Shown in pieces: positions 1 through 12,800 of a stretch of DNA of 64,000 bases. Positions within the stretch are counted from its first letter, which is position 1. Every line of letters starts with the position of its first letter. The translations under genes and the position numbers were made by a program. The notes beneath the pieces are model-generated. The model was not told where the DNA came from and ran no database searches. It saw only the letters and a list, made by a program, of their open reading frames with translations. The DNA is from Owenia fusiformis (taxonomy: Eukaryota > Annelida > Polychaeta > Sabellida > Oweniidae), in contig CAIIXF020000007.1 in the NCBI GenBank assembly GCA_903813345.2, forward strand, positions 21,255,564-21,319,563, written 5' to 3'.

Positions 1-2094
1 AATATTTTTCTAATGAATGAATTCTACTATATTAGAAATAAACATATAAAATATAAAATATAACGAATAATATCACTAGCAAACGCAAAGAAATATGTTT
101 TTTTGAAAGAGGTCAACATATTTAGAAGGGTAAATTTCGCGGGAATTTAAAGAACTGCATGAGGTAAGGCACAGGAGGTACGGATTGCACTGGACGAAAG
201 GCTCGGAGATTGCAAGAGGGGGAGAAATCCCAGGGTTCAAAGATGATGCACATCTATAATGTAAATCTGTATTGAGATGACCCACGGTCTTGATTCGTCT
301 AAATCGACAAACAAAAATGGTAGATTGAAAATTTTCTAATAACGCTTCGAATAATATATTGTTATTTGTGACATGTTACCAACATCATAGGTTGTTATTT
401 CACATAAGATAAAGAAAGATGTAAGGAATTTGCTTACATTGATTAAAACATCAAAGCGACGTGTTACGTTCAAAAACTAACTGGTGAGAATTTGGGCAAA
501 AGAAGGTGGTACGCAAGAGAGACGTAATATGTCTCCATCTCAATAAAGCTCTGGGTTTTCCCATCTCTTGCTAGGCCTTAGACCTAGGACTAGGCCAGTT
601 CAACTTGTTTAAACTTAATGATATTCTGGCTTAATCTGACTTTTTCCAAAGCTGTCTCCAATATTTTCATTATTATATGTAAATAAGGTCACAGTGGGAT
701 ATGGGATGGTGTTTACTGTATTTATTCATGAGGTATGCAATATTTAAATATGCATGCTTGCTTGGATCACATTATTAAAAGAGCAACATCATGTACTGTA
801 GGCCTAATCATGATTTATTTACCAGCGCTTGCTGAGACAAGCGAAGCGCTACCATTCATTTTCCCTGAAATAGGCGGAATATCAATCTGCCAATGGACTT
901 TAAATCAGTTAAGGGACACAAGATATGTCAGATAAGAAATAAAGCCCCGAGACTACAGGACTAGGTTGGCTAGACTAACCCACTGGGAGTAAAGGACCCC
1001 CTGATATTCTATATATTAAATGTTTTAATATATAAGAGTAAGAGGGTGACATACACAGGGTCTTGTATGAAACTTTTCAATACACAAGACTAGTTACAGG
1101 GATGATTTGAAAAATCAACTCCATATTTATGTTGGTATTCACATCCAAACAGCTCCCATATTTTGAACTCCAAGAATTAAATCATAGAAAAAGAAAAAAA
1201 CAATTTTAATTACTTCCTTGTAAAATCTTATTGGTAAATATGGCAAACATATATATGAGTCATGACAGTCTGTGTTGTATTATTTTTGTTTTCCAGTTCA
1301 TTCGTCAACGTGCTGTAGGTGCATTAATGCGTCTCTAGGGCTTTATTTATATATCTGAGATTTGTCATTGCCCTAGAGGCGCATGACCAAGCATAGAAAA
1401 AATGGTAAAGTTGAGCTTCTGAAAAACTACAGATCTGTTCTTTTGCTTTTTCTCGGAGCTCCTAACCTTAATCTAAGAAATTCTTGCACCACTACGTTAC
1501 GACACTGCTTGGCTTCAAAATGGTACTTGATTTGCTGCAGTAAATCATAATATTTCCATCAAATTATTGTATTGATTTCTCGAAGCGATCTTCAAATTAT
1601 TCACTGAACGAACCATGCCTATGTGAGGAACTTCCCGGGTTGTTGACTTTTCAAAGCCACACATTATAATCTCGCGGAAGTCTCTCATGCTTTGAGAAGT
1701 GGTTCCATTTGAAAAAATATTTTAGGAAACAAATCGTGATTTTTCAGTCAAATTAAGCACAAATACATCATGTTCCGCAACTAATATGTGGTAAGTTTAA
1801 CAATTAATCATATAAGATCATATTGGGACAACAATATTTCACATTATAACTGGCGATCAAAAGGAATCAACTCCAAAGTAAGTAGCGCTGGGTTCAAAAT
1901 TAAAATTTTTCTCAAGTTCATGAATTCTAATATGGGACAATCCCTGCCACCAATGACACTATTAAAACTCTGATAGTCATTAGGGACGGGGATCCTAGTC
2001 AACGTGTTGACTTCAATAAAGTATACTATACATTTTTTTATGTTAAGTCTGAAAATTTCACTATGGACAGTCTTCCAAGACAAAAATAGAGACC
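1..2094. other. AT-rich non-coding DNA, no gene seen
   Basis: I see no convincing coding exon here. The short ORFs lack splice context and recognisable motifs. The only structured item is a short inverted repeat at 1327-1384, listed separately. The missing first exon of the downstream lipid phosphatase could lie here or further upstream, but I cannot point to it. Confidence 0.5.
1327..1384. repeat. Short perfect-type hairpin (15-bp stem)
   Basis: ATGCGTCTCTAGGGC at 1327-1341 is matched by its reverse complement at 1370-1384 with one T-G wobble, around a 28-nt loop. The size is like a small RNA hairpin or the remnant of a tiny MITE. Nothing else supports a transcript. Confidence 0.45.
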
Positions 2095-2327
2095 CTATCT
2101 GTTGCAAGACTATGTCTGGCACAACCGTCACCATGTCATTAAGTATTTTTAAGTTGCGCAAGAATCCTACCATGTGGTAGTGTTATCGTGAAAGCCTGGT
2201 ATAACCTTGGCAATGCTATATTATATGGCAAGGCCTGTCATGACTGTGGTAATGTTTAAGCCTGATATGACCGTGACAATGGTTGCACGATAACACCACC
2301 AGGGTCATGGCGGGATCCTTGTGAAAC

Positions 2328-3667
2328 TTTTTTTTTTTTTTATTTATTTATTAAAATCATATAAACATATATACATATAAGTGATAATGACACCCTAGTG
2401 GGTGTATGTCTTATCACAAGCTAAAATATTTAAAAATGGCATATTGTTAGTTACATTTATTATTGATGTTACAAAGTGTCTCAAAGTATAAATTATGTAA
2501 GCCAAACTGGGAAACAAATAAAAATAAAAATGATGTACATTATAAAAGATATAATAAAACATTTTAATGATGTAGAATAGCTAAATTGAAAAAGGTGCAT
2601 CTGTTAAAAATTTGTACAGGGTACTAATCATAGAGACTAATTACATGTCTTTTGAAGGCTCGCTTAAAAATAAAAATGGTTTTTGAATTTTTGATAACAT
2701 CTGGAGTTGAATTCCAGATTATTCCCCCTTGAGTTTTAATACTTCGTTTGCCATAGTTGGTTCTAAATTTGGAAATATGAAGATTGTCAGTCTGTCTTGT
2801 ATTGTGGTCGTGTACCTGCTGATTTGCTTGAAAATAATTGCAAAATAAGTCATTCGGAAAATTGTATGGACGTTTGATGCATTTGTAAGTAAAGATAAGA
2901 ACATTGAGTTTATAAATATCATTTATTTTCAGTATATTTAGTTGTTGAAATAAAGGTGATGATGGTGCTTTATTATATTCACTATTAGTAACTAAGCGGG
3001 CAAATCTTTTCTGCAGCTTTAATAAGATATCAATATGTGTTTTTCCTGTCCCACCCCAAGCTGGGATGCAATATTGTAAGTGTGAATAAATAAGTGAGTA
3101 ATAGATATTCAATAATGATTTGATACTGAGTTTGTGTTTTATTCGAAATAGAGTACCTATGGTTTTTGAAATTTTTAGTGCAATTTTTCGAATATGTTCT
3201 TTCCAATTTAAATTTTGGTCAATTATAACGCCAAGAAAATTTGTTGAAAAAACACGAATAATGTAAGAGTCTCTAATTTTGATTGAAATATTATCTGGTA
3301 CCCTATTTTGGGAAGTTGTAAAGACCATAAAGTTGGTTTTATCAATGTTCAATGAGAGTTTATTAGCACAGAACCAATCATCTACAGTTTTTAATTCATT
3401 ATTCACTATATCAATTAAGGAATAAATATTTTTGTCAGAGCAAAGAATATTGGTATCATCAGCAAAAATTACATATTTGAATAAATTGCTAGTAGAGATT
3501 AGGTCATTTATGTAAAGGATGAAAAGTACCGGGCCTAAAATGGATCCCTGAGGGACACCACATTGTATTGTTTTCATATCCGAGTATTCATGTTCAAAAA
3601 AAGTAGTTTGCTTTCTGTTACTAAGATAACTTTTGAACCAATCCAAGGATTTACCCTGGAAGCATTT
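2328..3667 (-). mobile_element. 5'-truncated non-LTR retrotransposon (LINE)
   Basis: The minus-strand ORF ending at 2624 encodes the C-terminal part of a reverse transcriptase. Its motifs are GVPQGSILGP (about residue 52), the catalytic FADDTN box and a downstream thumb/C-terminal region. About 300 bp of 3'UTR follows, then an A-rich tail (the T run at 2328-2341 on the plus strand). The endonuclease and the first half of the RT are absent, as expected from incomplete target-primed reverse transcription. The RT most resembles Jockey/CR1/I-type LINEs; the clade is not resolved by eye. The first codons of the open frame (3668-3709) belong to the host repeat, not to the LINE. Confidence 0.85.
2624..3667 (-). 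pseudogene. LINE reverse transcriptase fragment
   Basis: The intact frame of about 348 codons covers RT motifs from the VPQGS box onward and ends with a stop at 2624. There are no internal stops, so the insertion may be fairly young. The truncation removes the N-terminal RT motifs and any endonuclease, so it cannot act as a complete element. The Met at 3709 lies in the flanking inverted repeat and is not a real start. Confidence 0.8.
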
Positions 3668-4058
3668 GGTGATGATTGTGCCAGGCATAAGTCTTGCAAC
3701 AGATAGCATGTGAAAAATATTACCAAGAACAAATATTTTTGGGTTTTAGATTTAGTTCCCTTATAATAATCCCTTGTTTTTAAAAGTTTTCAAGGGACAA
3801 AGGTTTACATGCACATGTATCTAGGATCTACACAATCTTCCAAGAGAAAAAATATTACCAAGAATAAATAATTTTGGGTTTTAAGTTCCCTAGTAATAAT
3901 CCCTTGTTTTTAGATGTTTTCAAGTGGTCAAAAACGTATCTAGTTAGGAGTCAAAATGTGTCAGACACAAAATATTTTCTGGGATAGAGGATGGAAGATA
4001 TAACCGAGGAGACAAGATATTCAAAATTATGTATTAATGTTTGATTTATTTATTTCAG

Positions 4059-4210
4059 TTTCTGTACCTATACTTGTATTCAAGCTTGCTGGCAAGCCTT
4101 TTAAGAGAGGATTTTTCTGTGATGATGAAAGTATTATGCACCCTTTTCGAGACTCTACGATAAGTACAGTGACATTATTTGTAGTGGGATTGGGACTTCC
4201 TCCTGTCTGT
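4059..4210 (+). CDS. PLPP exon: post-TM1 loop and TM2
   Basis: The acceptor is TTATTTCAG before 4059 and the donor is TGT|GTAAGT at 4211. It encodes the conserved RGFFCDD segment and a hydrophobic helix ending VGLGLPPVC. The incoming phase is 1, so a codon is shared with the unseen first exon. The Met at 4037 is intronic. Confidence 0.9.
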
Positions 4211-7200
4211 GTAAGTCAAATTTACTATTTTCTGGCCTCTGAAGTTCACAATGGGAATTTCTTATCATTAAAATATGTTTATTCTCTGAATTTAAATACA
4301 ACAGTAGTTAAACACTCAACACTTCAATTCGTGTATCAGTATGAAAAACAAAATAATCATTCTGAGTCATGTTGAGTTACAGTTCACATTGTTTGGTGTT
4401 ATTTTGTCTCAACATGACAAAATCTTTGACCTGCTGTCAAGTGTTCTAAAATGACTATTAAATTTACTATCCCACTAAAAAACAACAGATTTCTGAAAAA
4501 GACATGGGCTTTCAAGAGAAGGGAATGCAACTTCCATTACTCATACATGCATTGCCTTGCGATTCAAAAATGCTTCCTGTACAGATTCCAAGAAAAAAGT
4601 TGTTATGTACTTTTCATAATAACTCAAAAATAAAGACATGATTATGAACATGCATGTTGATTTTATCATACAGACTGGACTTCATCATGGAAGTAATGAA
4701 AGAGTGAGTTCTCTCACAAATCATATTTTTATCGGAATGTGTTCCTAAGTAATTACCCACAATGCAACACTTAATTCTTATTATTGGTCAATTTTTGATT
4801 ACTAGTATTACTTTTAAATGAGATAAAACATAATATTTTATGCTTTTATCATATTCAGAAAGATAATCCCAAGACATATATTACATGCATGTATTTATCG
4901 AAAATTCTTCGAAATGTGATCAAAAAAGGGAAGCATGTCAATGCTCATTTTGAAGTTCTCATGTTTTTAACAGAGAGTAGCATACCCCTCTTTTGAAAGC
5001 CCATTCAAAAACTTAAAGATCTAATATTGGTGTATTGTGTTACATTTCAGATCCTCATCACAGAAGGTTATTATGTCCTAATGAGAAAAAGACAGGGAGA
5101 GGAATTCAAATATTTTCAAATTGGGAAATTCAACATTCATCCGTATGTCTGGGTGTGTTATAAACAGATTGGCGTTTTCTTCTTTGGTGCTGCAACTAGT
5201 CAGCTTACAACAGACATTGCTAAATATACAATAGGAAGACTAAGACCTCATTTTATTGACATTTGCAAGCCTAATTATTCTCTAGTACCCGGATACACAG
5301 GGGACTGTACTACATTAGGATATATTGAGAGAGATATATGTGAAGGAACCGATACAAATTTAATGAAAGAAATGAGGTATGTTTTATTCCTAGATAATAC
5401 CAGAAAATACCCCCTACCATAATAAACTTGATGATTTGAGTAAATTCTTCCAGTATCTGCAAAAAATGTGAATTTTATATTTCTTGCTTTGCTGTTGAAA
5501 ACGACTTCTCTTTTTTAATGTTTCTTAATATGTGTGAACCAGTAAATATAAGGGGATTCCCAGGACAGATGCTTAATTAAATTAAGTGTTGTATATGTCT
5601 TTTATATGTTGAATATATCTGTTTTTGATTTGCTAATGCTTCATTTTCCAGACTATCATTTATGTCAGGTCATGCTTCATTTTCTGCCTACACAATGATC
5701 TACTTGGTGGTAAGTGCAATATTTTATATAAGTAAGCTTATTTAAATAACCCCCAGGTTGAAATATTGTAAATCCAGTGTAAACAATTAAGTGACACTAT
5801 TCTTGTATCTTTAGATTGAGGTTATTTAACAAGATAACATGTGTATACTGTAGATACACTTAATTTGGCTCCCATTTTAAATTGACGGATTGGCAGATTC
5901 AGAAAATCCACAGATTAAAAGTCCATCAAATTTCAGTTTGGAATGTTTGTCCAATGCACTTCATAAATTAAACTCCAGGAGGCCCTTTTCCTGTCAACAT
6001 GTCATCAATTCCACATTTTTCCAAAAGAAAATATCTTAGTAAACACCTGTCCTAATGACATACATATAAACATCTAATTAGATAGCCACCAATATTTGAA
6101 ATTGAGCAAATCCGTCAAATTAAGTAGCTCAAAATAAGTGTATCTACAGTTACTGTACATGTATTCTGAATATGTTTCCAATTTATGTGGTGTTTATTTA
6201 GCTTTACATCCATGCAAGATGGCAATGGAAAGGACAAAAACTTCTGAGACCATTTCTACAAGTGGTGATCCTCTACATGACATATTACACATGCCTTTCC
6301 CGTATATCAGACTACAAGCACCATTGGAGTGATGTTCTCATGGGATTTATACAGGGCCTTGCAGTTGCAGTTTTAGTTGTAAGTGCAGTAGCTTATAATA
6401 TATTTTATTAGAATTAGGCCAAGATTTATTTATTTCAATGTTAGGGCCATCGTAGAAAAACACTGACAGGTGTCAAGTCAAAGTGACTTACTGCTTTGCT
6501 TTATGAGCTCACTATCGTTAAATAAACTTCCCACTCTGTATTCCCCAACTGTTTTTTACAGAATCTATGGCTATTATCTTGTAATGGAAAACAAAATTTG
6601 GATGTGTTATTTTCCTATCCTGTGAAATTTGATATTAATTTCTACCCTAAATCTTTCCTGTAAAATCGTTGGGGGAGTTACGCTCTTAAGTACAATGCAT
6701 TGTATATGACCGGCTCGTTTCACTGAGTTTATTTGATGTATTGTACACTTAACTCCTTCACTAGAATTTATGATAAACATGTGTATAAATGTTCAATATA
6801 AATAACTGCAATAACATTGTGTCTTCATTATAACAGGTGCAAATCAAAATAAAGATAACATGTATATGGCTTCTAATCAGCTGTGTAAATGAAACTAATA
6901 ACTTTTCAATGAGTAAGTCAACATTTCACCCAAAATGTTCATGATAAGGGGAAGCTTTAATAAAAATCAACATTCATTTAAAACCAGTTCGTGGGCGGGG
7001 ATTAGTCATTTTAGTTCGTTATTTGATATTTATATTATCTTACCTCATAGCTTTACTTTGCAAACTCAAATGTACACTGTATGAGTAGTATTCTAGATCT
7101 AAAAGTGATACTTCAATTTCCTCATGTTCCATTATATGAGATCAACAAGTCACAAACAGAAGTCAGAACTTCCATAGAAAGTCTCCGTTTATTTTGGACA

Positions 7201-7705
7201 GTTCAGTGGTTCAATGGATGTGACAAAGGTCTCCACACAACTTTCTCCAAGCTTAAGTTATGAAGAGGATCAATGATTGATTTGATTAGTTACATTTTAT
7301 ATCAGATATTGATCTCTTTTTAGGCCATTTTTAAGTCTACATATACATGTGTCTACATGCCCAAGTTTACATGTACTTGTGTCTTCATGTAAGCTAATGT
7401 CTAAGTCTACATGTATATGTGTCATCAATAATGTCATTTTCTACATCAAACACCTTTCACATGTATATAACATTGTAAAATATTTAATATTATTAACTTA
7501 TATCCATATATTGATCTAGCTTTTATTTTGATTCAACTAGGCACAATACGTATCTGATCTCTTCAAGAAAGAAAAAATCTGGGACCTAATAGAGCGCGTC
7601 CAAACAACCACAAAACCTCATAAAATAGTGGCTGCCAATGGTGACGCAGTTCAGGATGGAGATGTGTCGACGGGTACGGAAGTGGTCTATATGACCAAAG
7701 TTTAG
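4059..7705 (+). CDS. Phospholipid phosphatase (PLPP/LPP family), first exon missing
   Basis: Integral membrane lipid phosphate phosphatase of the PAP2 superfamily; family members hydrolyse phosphatidate, lysophosphatidate, sphingosine- and ceramide-1-phosphate. Five exons join in phase: 4059-4210, 5051-5376, 5652-5709, 6202-6378 and 7541-7705 (stop TAG). All three catalytic motifs are visible: C1 [10 protein letters not shown]2 SGH, and C3 [12 protein letters not shown], whose first His is the expected nucleophile. An N-glycosylation sequon (NYS) lies in the loop between C1 and C2, as in LPPs. The first recognisable segment, [13 protein letters not shown], is the conserved sequence after TM1. 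The exon with the initiator Met and TM1 is not found and must lie upstream, entering with a phase-1 junction. The paralogue (PLPP1/2/3 type) cannot be assigned. Confidence 0.93.
5051..5376 (+). CDS. PLPP exon: TM3 and catalytic motif C1
   Basis: The acceptor is ACATTTCAG and the donor is ATGAG|GTATGT, leaving phase 2. It encodes the loop after TM2, a helix ([12 protein letters not shown]), motif C1 KYTIGRLRP and the following extracytoplasmic loop with an NYS sequon. Confidence 0.93.
5652..5709 (+). CDS. PLPP exon: catalytic motif C2 (SGH)
   Basis: This 58-bp exon lies between acceptor TTTTCCAG and donor GTG|GTAAGT. It encodes [19 protein letters not shown], with the SGH catalytic motif. It is too short to show up as a stand-alone ORF but is in phase with both neighbours. 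Confidence 0.92.
5847..6150. mobile_element. MITE copy A (CTGTAGATACACTTA termini) in PLPP intron
   Basis: It begins ACTGTAGATACACTTAATTT and ends with the inverse, AAGTGTATCTACAGT. The ends and the subterminal 'aattgacggatt' resemble the element at 18475-18813 in opposite orientation. About 304 bp, no coding capacity, flanked by TA. Confidence 0.7.
6202..6378 (+). CDS. PLPP exon: TM5 and catalytic motif C3
   Basis: The acceptor is TTTATTTAG and the donor is GTT|GTAAGT, phase 0 at both ends. It encodes [12 protein letters not shown] (consensus SRxxxxxHxxxD) followed by the last hydrophobic helix, [12 protein letters not shown]. Confidence 0.93.
7541..7705 (+). CDS. PLPP terminal exon: C-terminal cytoplasmic tail
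   Basis: The acceptor is TTCAACTAG. It encodes the end of TM6 ([10 protein letters not shown], as in other LPPs) and a hydrophilic tail ending VVYMTKV, then TAG at 7703-7705. Confidence 0.9.
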   Translation, partial: AQYVSDLFKKEKIWDLIERVQTTTKPHKIVAANGDAVQDGDVSTGTEVVYMTKV

Positions 7706-7950
7706 CCATTTCTTTTAGCTCTCCTGTAAGTCACTATTAGCGTATGATTAACTTACTGCTGATATGGTCTGAACTTTTTCCTTCCTTCTTGTATAAATAA
7801 CAATGGATTTTTGTAATCACAAGTTACTGTGTAATTTTTCAATGTGTCTTAGCACAGTGCAGACAATTATGTCATTTAACGTGTCATACATCAATTAACA
7901 CAATTTTGATAATTGTTTGTTAACTGATGGAATGGACATTAATTGACATA

Positions 7951-7956
7951 AATAAA
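7951..7956 (+). other. Candidate polyadenylation signal for PLPP
   Basis: AATAAA lies 246 bp after the PLPP stop codon, a sensible 3'UTR length. No cleavage site can be verified. Confidence 0.5.
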
Positions 7957-8030
7957 GTAAAATTTAGTTAGGCTATTACATTTGGTGCAATTTCTTTTTC
8001 TGTTTTTGTCTGGTTTGTTTCACTACATTA

Positions 8031-8810
8031 TCACGGTGTCTAACCCAAACGCTCCTACATGCACGACGGAGCGTTTCATTACTGAATCTAAACGACGAAA
8101 CGAGGAAACTCTGGAGTAAGAAAATTGGCGGGTGGAAGTTATCAGCCATCTAACGATTGCGATGGTGATCATCATCTAATGAAGGCTCAAAGGTTGGCTT
8201 GTTGCACATGTAGCACCACCAAGTTGGGAAATTTCAATTTGCCTATCAAGTACAACATGTTTTTGAGGAATAGGTTTGATTCCAAACTCTCGTCTAATAA
8301 TCTCAAAACAATAATATCAAATCAAAATGGTAAGAGTGTTTCTAAAATTGTGTCCAAAATCGACGGAGTGTTTTGAGGAAAACAAGCGATTTCTCGAAAA
8401 CAAGTAATGAATTTGGACTGGAATTTTGGCAAATGAGAATATACGAGTTTGTGATCTACGACTTTGACAGCAAGATTTACGCTTTCATATGAATACTAGT
8501 TTAATTCATAATTTATACTCGATTCGTCAACTTCAGATTAATTCGATCTACACTACGGAGCTTTGATCAAGCAAATAACGGTTTACCATCAGAAGTTGAA
8601 TGAATAAGATCTTTGCTCAGGGTATCATTCATCGAATGGTACATAATATGTTACCATAATGTAAGATATCTTAGAGAAATGAGTTGAACAAATAATAACG
8701 GTCATAGTGGGATCTTCACTAGCCGCCATTTTATTTCACTTCGCAGCATTTTCGCTTGAATGAAACACTTCATCGTGTATGTAATTGAGCGTTTGGGTTA
8801 GACACTGTGA
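8031..8810. mobile_element. 780-bp MITE with 24-bp terminal inverted repeats
   Basis: The termini are TCACGGTGTCTAACCCAAAC... and ...GTTTGGGTTAGACACTGTGA, 24 bp with one mismatch, flanked on both sides by TTA. A 3-bp TTA duplication is typical of PIF/Harbinger-like elements. There is no transposase inside; the ORF at 8125-8376 has no recognisable domain. Confidence 0.75.
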
Positions 8811-8989
8811 TTATTTGTTAATTAGTTAGTTCTTCCCCAAAGTGTCTCACATTCTCAGGCACTGTGATTACACATCCTGTATGACATGTTACTAGATTCA
8901 TAGAAGTTGTTCATTGTGCTTGCATAATGGCATACATTATTGCAGGGACTTTAGAGGACTTCTAAAGGCCCTTCTTCACCAGTATGTGT

Positions 8990-9600
8990 ATCATTATTAT
9001 CCTAACGAACGTAGTTCGAGCAGGATATAGGAAAGCCATCCGTCTGTTTGTCTGTCTGTCTGTCTGTCCGGGCAATAACTCAAATACCGATTGATGGAGG
9101 AGATCTGCTTCAGAAGAATTTTCAAAGCGTTATCTGAACTTCAAAATAGCTGTCATTTTTCATAATAAAGGTTATCTTTGATAACTCAATTACCAGTGGA
9201 CGGATTTACTTCAAATTCTATATACTGATGCTTATAGATAAAGGAGCTCTGCTTGAGAAGAAAGTTTCAAGATGGCTGCTATTTATCACAATCTCCACCA
9301 TTTTTCATTAAACGTGTAATTCTTGATAACTCAAGTATCATTTGACAGATTTGGATTAAATTTTATATGCTGATACCTTGGGTCATAGGAGCTCTGCTAA
9401 AGAAGACATTTTAAAGATGACAGCTGAGTTTCAAAATGGCAACCATGTTTCATAAAAACATAATCTTTGATAACTCAAATACCAGTTGATAGATTTGGCT
9501 CAAATTTTATATAGGCGGCATTTATCAAAACATGTTTTGTTCGGTGGGATTTGCTACTCCGTGGAGTTTCTGTTTTTCTAGTTGTATTTGTTAATGTTGA
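8990..9600. repeat. Interspersed repeat with (GTCT)n and 'aactcaaatacc' units
   Basis: It starts 'cctaacgaacgtagttcgagcaggatatagg', passes a GTCT microsatellite (about 9040-9072) and contains three or four diverged units of 'gataactcaaatacc...gatttggctcaaatttta'. It ends near 'ttcggtgggatttgctactccg'. It is related to the elements at 14091-15403 and 19680-19990. Confidence 0.6.
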
Positions 9601-9808
9601 TGCAATAAAACTCATAAAATAAAAGTAGTCATTTCCTTTACCTTCAGCTGCACCTGTCGATCAACTGCTGGCTTAGCTGAGTAGGGGATTTTTACAGCCT
9701 TCTCTCTTCACTAAATAGTTGGACTTTACAAAGTTTGACAGTGGCAACCCTATCCTGATTGAGGAGTAACACCAAGAGATGGAGGGGTGTGATTTTTAAC
9801 ATTACAGA

Positions 9809-12800
9809 ATATAGACAGGTTCCAATTTCAGAATATCTCAAGGGAAAGGGTTTTTGAGGCATTTTTTAGAAAAAGCAACAGACCTATTTCTTCTGGATCA
9901 GTTTTTCATGCTGATAAAGATATTAAAAGATGACAGCTCAACGGGGTGGTCACGACAATGAATTTTAGCGTTTTTACCCCCCTAGGAAAATATTCTAGGG
10001 GGTACTATGAAACTAGTTCATAACTCAAAGGATATATAAACTGTTGTTCTGAGTTCTACAGCATACATTGCTAGTACAGAGATGAATACTACCCTAAAGT
10101 TATAGGTTGATATCTTTGTTGGTTTCGGAAAAATACAATTAATTAGAAAAAAATAAGCAATTTTTGTCATTTTTTTCTTGCTTATTTTATATTTGTAGCT
10201 TCAAGCAAAATATGATAACTTAAACAGCTCAAAGTAGTATTCTAACAACATTCCCAAGCTATGTGTGATATTGTAATACATCTATTATAGTGATGAAGTA
10301 CTATTTTGTAATTTTAATATGACTTTATAGTGCCCTACCCCTGGTAAATAGAAGAAAGTTGGTGTGGTTTTCTTCTGGTTTTATAACATTTTATTGTCTT
10401 CTTAGTTGAAGATACAATCAAATCTGTCAGTTAACCATGAGAAGCTTTACAATGGTTAACTATTCCCATGAATAGAGGGTTGGGACCTCAAAAATACTGT
10501 TAAGTGGCATCCTTGGGCAACCCTCTTCAGAGCATTTTCCTTATACTCCGATAAAATCTGCAGGGGATACTATAAGAAACCTGTATATCTAAGATACTAA
10601 TGAAGATACTGAATTCAAATTGTTAGGATTTGGTCCTGGTATGATAGGTAATCTGTATGATAAAAATGACAAAAAGAAAAAAACTCTGTTGCCATAGTAA
10701 CAAGAATACGACACTATTTGTTTCCTAAGAAATGTGTTTTAAGAGGTTTTGTCATTCTCTTCATATTTTTAATTCTAAATATGTCTACAATGTGGGATGA
10801 TTAAAATTATGGTAAAGTAATCTTTTCTATTGTTCTATTGTTCTCTAAAACAGAAGTTGCTAGGGCGACACATAGATCATAGAAAAAATCGCTCTATTTG
10901 TCAGGAAATTAAAATGGAAACTGAAAAATGAGTTTCTTCCTACTGAATAGCAATTTGGTAGACCATGGCTGACACGCACAAGAGAAAACGCCTCAAACGC
11001 CAAAAATCAGTTCTTTGTCATTTTGTTGTTATTTTTATTTATTTATCGTGCTCTGGGACTTATAACACCTAATGCCGAATCTTTTCCAACTGCAAAGGAA
11101 GGCAAGATTTTAATAATGAACATTCATATATCTCAACAAATATGGCCTAAGATTTGGACAATGATGATGAAACTCTGAGGGAAAATTAGACGAAACATTA
11201 ATGTGAGTGGTCCAAAAATAACACTTACATGTTTTGAAAAAGTTATGCTCTCGGGTGAATCAGTGCTCATTTAAGGATAGTCTGAATCAGGTGATTTTTT
11301 TAACCTAATTGTACCCCTCCCCCAAAGCCCCCAAATTTTGACAATTGTCGAAAAGTGGCAAACAACAATTAAACAAACATCATTAAAGTTCAATATGGCT
11401 ATTTCGCTTCTATGTCATAAAGATGTGGTACGATCTCAGGTCAATCAATAAATTTCACAAGAGACACTCTATCTTATGAAGAAAATATTATTGTATTTGA
11501 AGACATGTCAAAAATTTGGTGGAAATAATTTTGTCACTCCTGATTTGACTTGGAAAGGTTCAGGTAAGTAATCACAAACAATTTCAGACAGTTATATCTT
11601 TGATTATGACTATTTTCTGACCATGAAGACAGGTATACAGGGATAATTAAGTCAATCGGACTCCGAGATATTTCACTAGCAATCAACCCATCAATATATT
11701 TTTTCAAAGTTGTTGACCTCATTTTCACCAAAAATGCCATCATTTTAACAATGTTAACAATTCGGTGTCTTTAAAGTCCCTGGAGCAATCCACTTTTCCT
11801 CTTAGGAAATAGAACATGTCTCAAAGCATATTCTAATTATGCATTCAACAATATAATTAAAGGTTGCATCTTTGGTAAAAATTAGGTCAACATTTTTAGT
11901 AAAAAGTATGTTGATTGGGCCATTCCCTTTAATATCACTTAGGTCTGATTTCAATCATTATATTTACTTTTCTTGAAGATAATGAATGGATCTAAAAGAT
12001 ATACCCATGTTTATGGTCAGAAAATATTCATAATTCAAGTTAGAATTGTCTGAAGTTGTTTGCGATAACCTACATGCTCCTTTATAACATTATTATGTAA
12101 ATACAGTAGAACCTGTGTAAGTGGGACACTCTCTGTTCTGCCAAAAAGCGTTCCACTTAGAAGGTGTTCCACTTATGGAGGTTTTGGGTTCGCAGGGAAC
12201 ATACAAGATCAAATATAGGATTTATATGTATCATTGGAAATATGATTCTCCCTTCATTACAGGGCAGGTATATACCATTAATAATCCATTTATTTTACTC
12301 AAAAAGGTATCTGACATTCTTAATCCTCCTCATTCTGCCAAAAATGTTTTCTGACATTCTTAATCCTCCTAATTATGCCAGTCTCGGGTACAAAGATTAG
12401 GCAATTAAGTTTTAAAGATTTGTTCCTACTGCTAATAATTCAATTGTTTTTAAATGACATTTTTAATCTTACTTATTAAGTTTGAAACAAACAGCAAGGG
12501 ATATTAATTAGTGGTAGCATCACGTGTCCAGTTCTACAGGAGGTTAATCCAATTTTCTGAATGATAATCTTATGAAATCCTAATTTGCTGATTATCAAAT
12601 TAATTATTGGTTGCATCACATGTTGACCTCTACAGGAGGTTAATCCATTAAAATCCATTAAAGTCCTAATTTGCCAATTATCATAGTATTACCTGTTTTC
12701 ATACCCAGATATCATTGAAGGAGATTAATTCTGTTTACATATATCAATATTGAAATCTATGGAAATTGACTGTTCCACTTAGCAGGTTAATTTTTCAATG

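Larger units (their letters stand above)
2095..3706. mobile_element. Inverted-repeat DNA element interrupted by a LINE
   Basis: The left end (2095-2130, starting CTATCTGTTGCAAGACTATG) is the reverse complement of the right end (3668-3706, ending TTGCAACAGATAG). The same terminal sequence recurs at 63277-63316. The inner left part (2180-2327) carries the family's short 'catgactgtggtaatg' units, also abundant at 61920-62830. A LINE fragment occupies 2328-3667. By comparison with the 63217-63316 copy, about 20 bp of the right arm is missing at the insertion point. Confidence 0.6.

Noticed and set aside
8125-8376. 83-codon ORF inside a MITE
   Set aside because: No similarity to a transposase that I can see; the element has only inverted ends.
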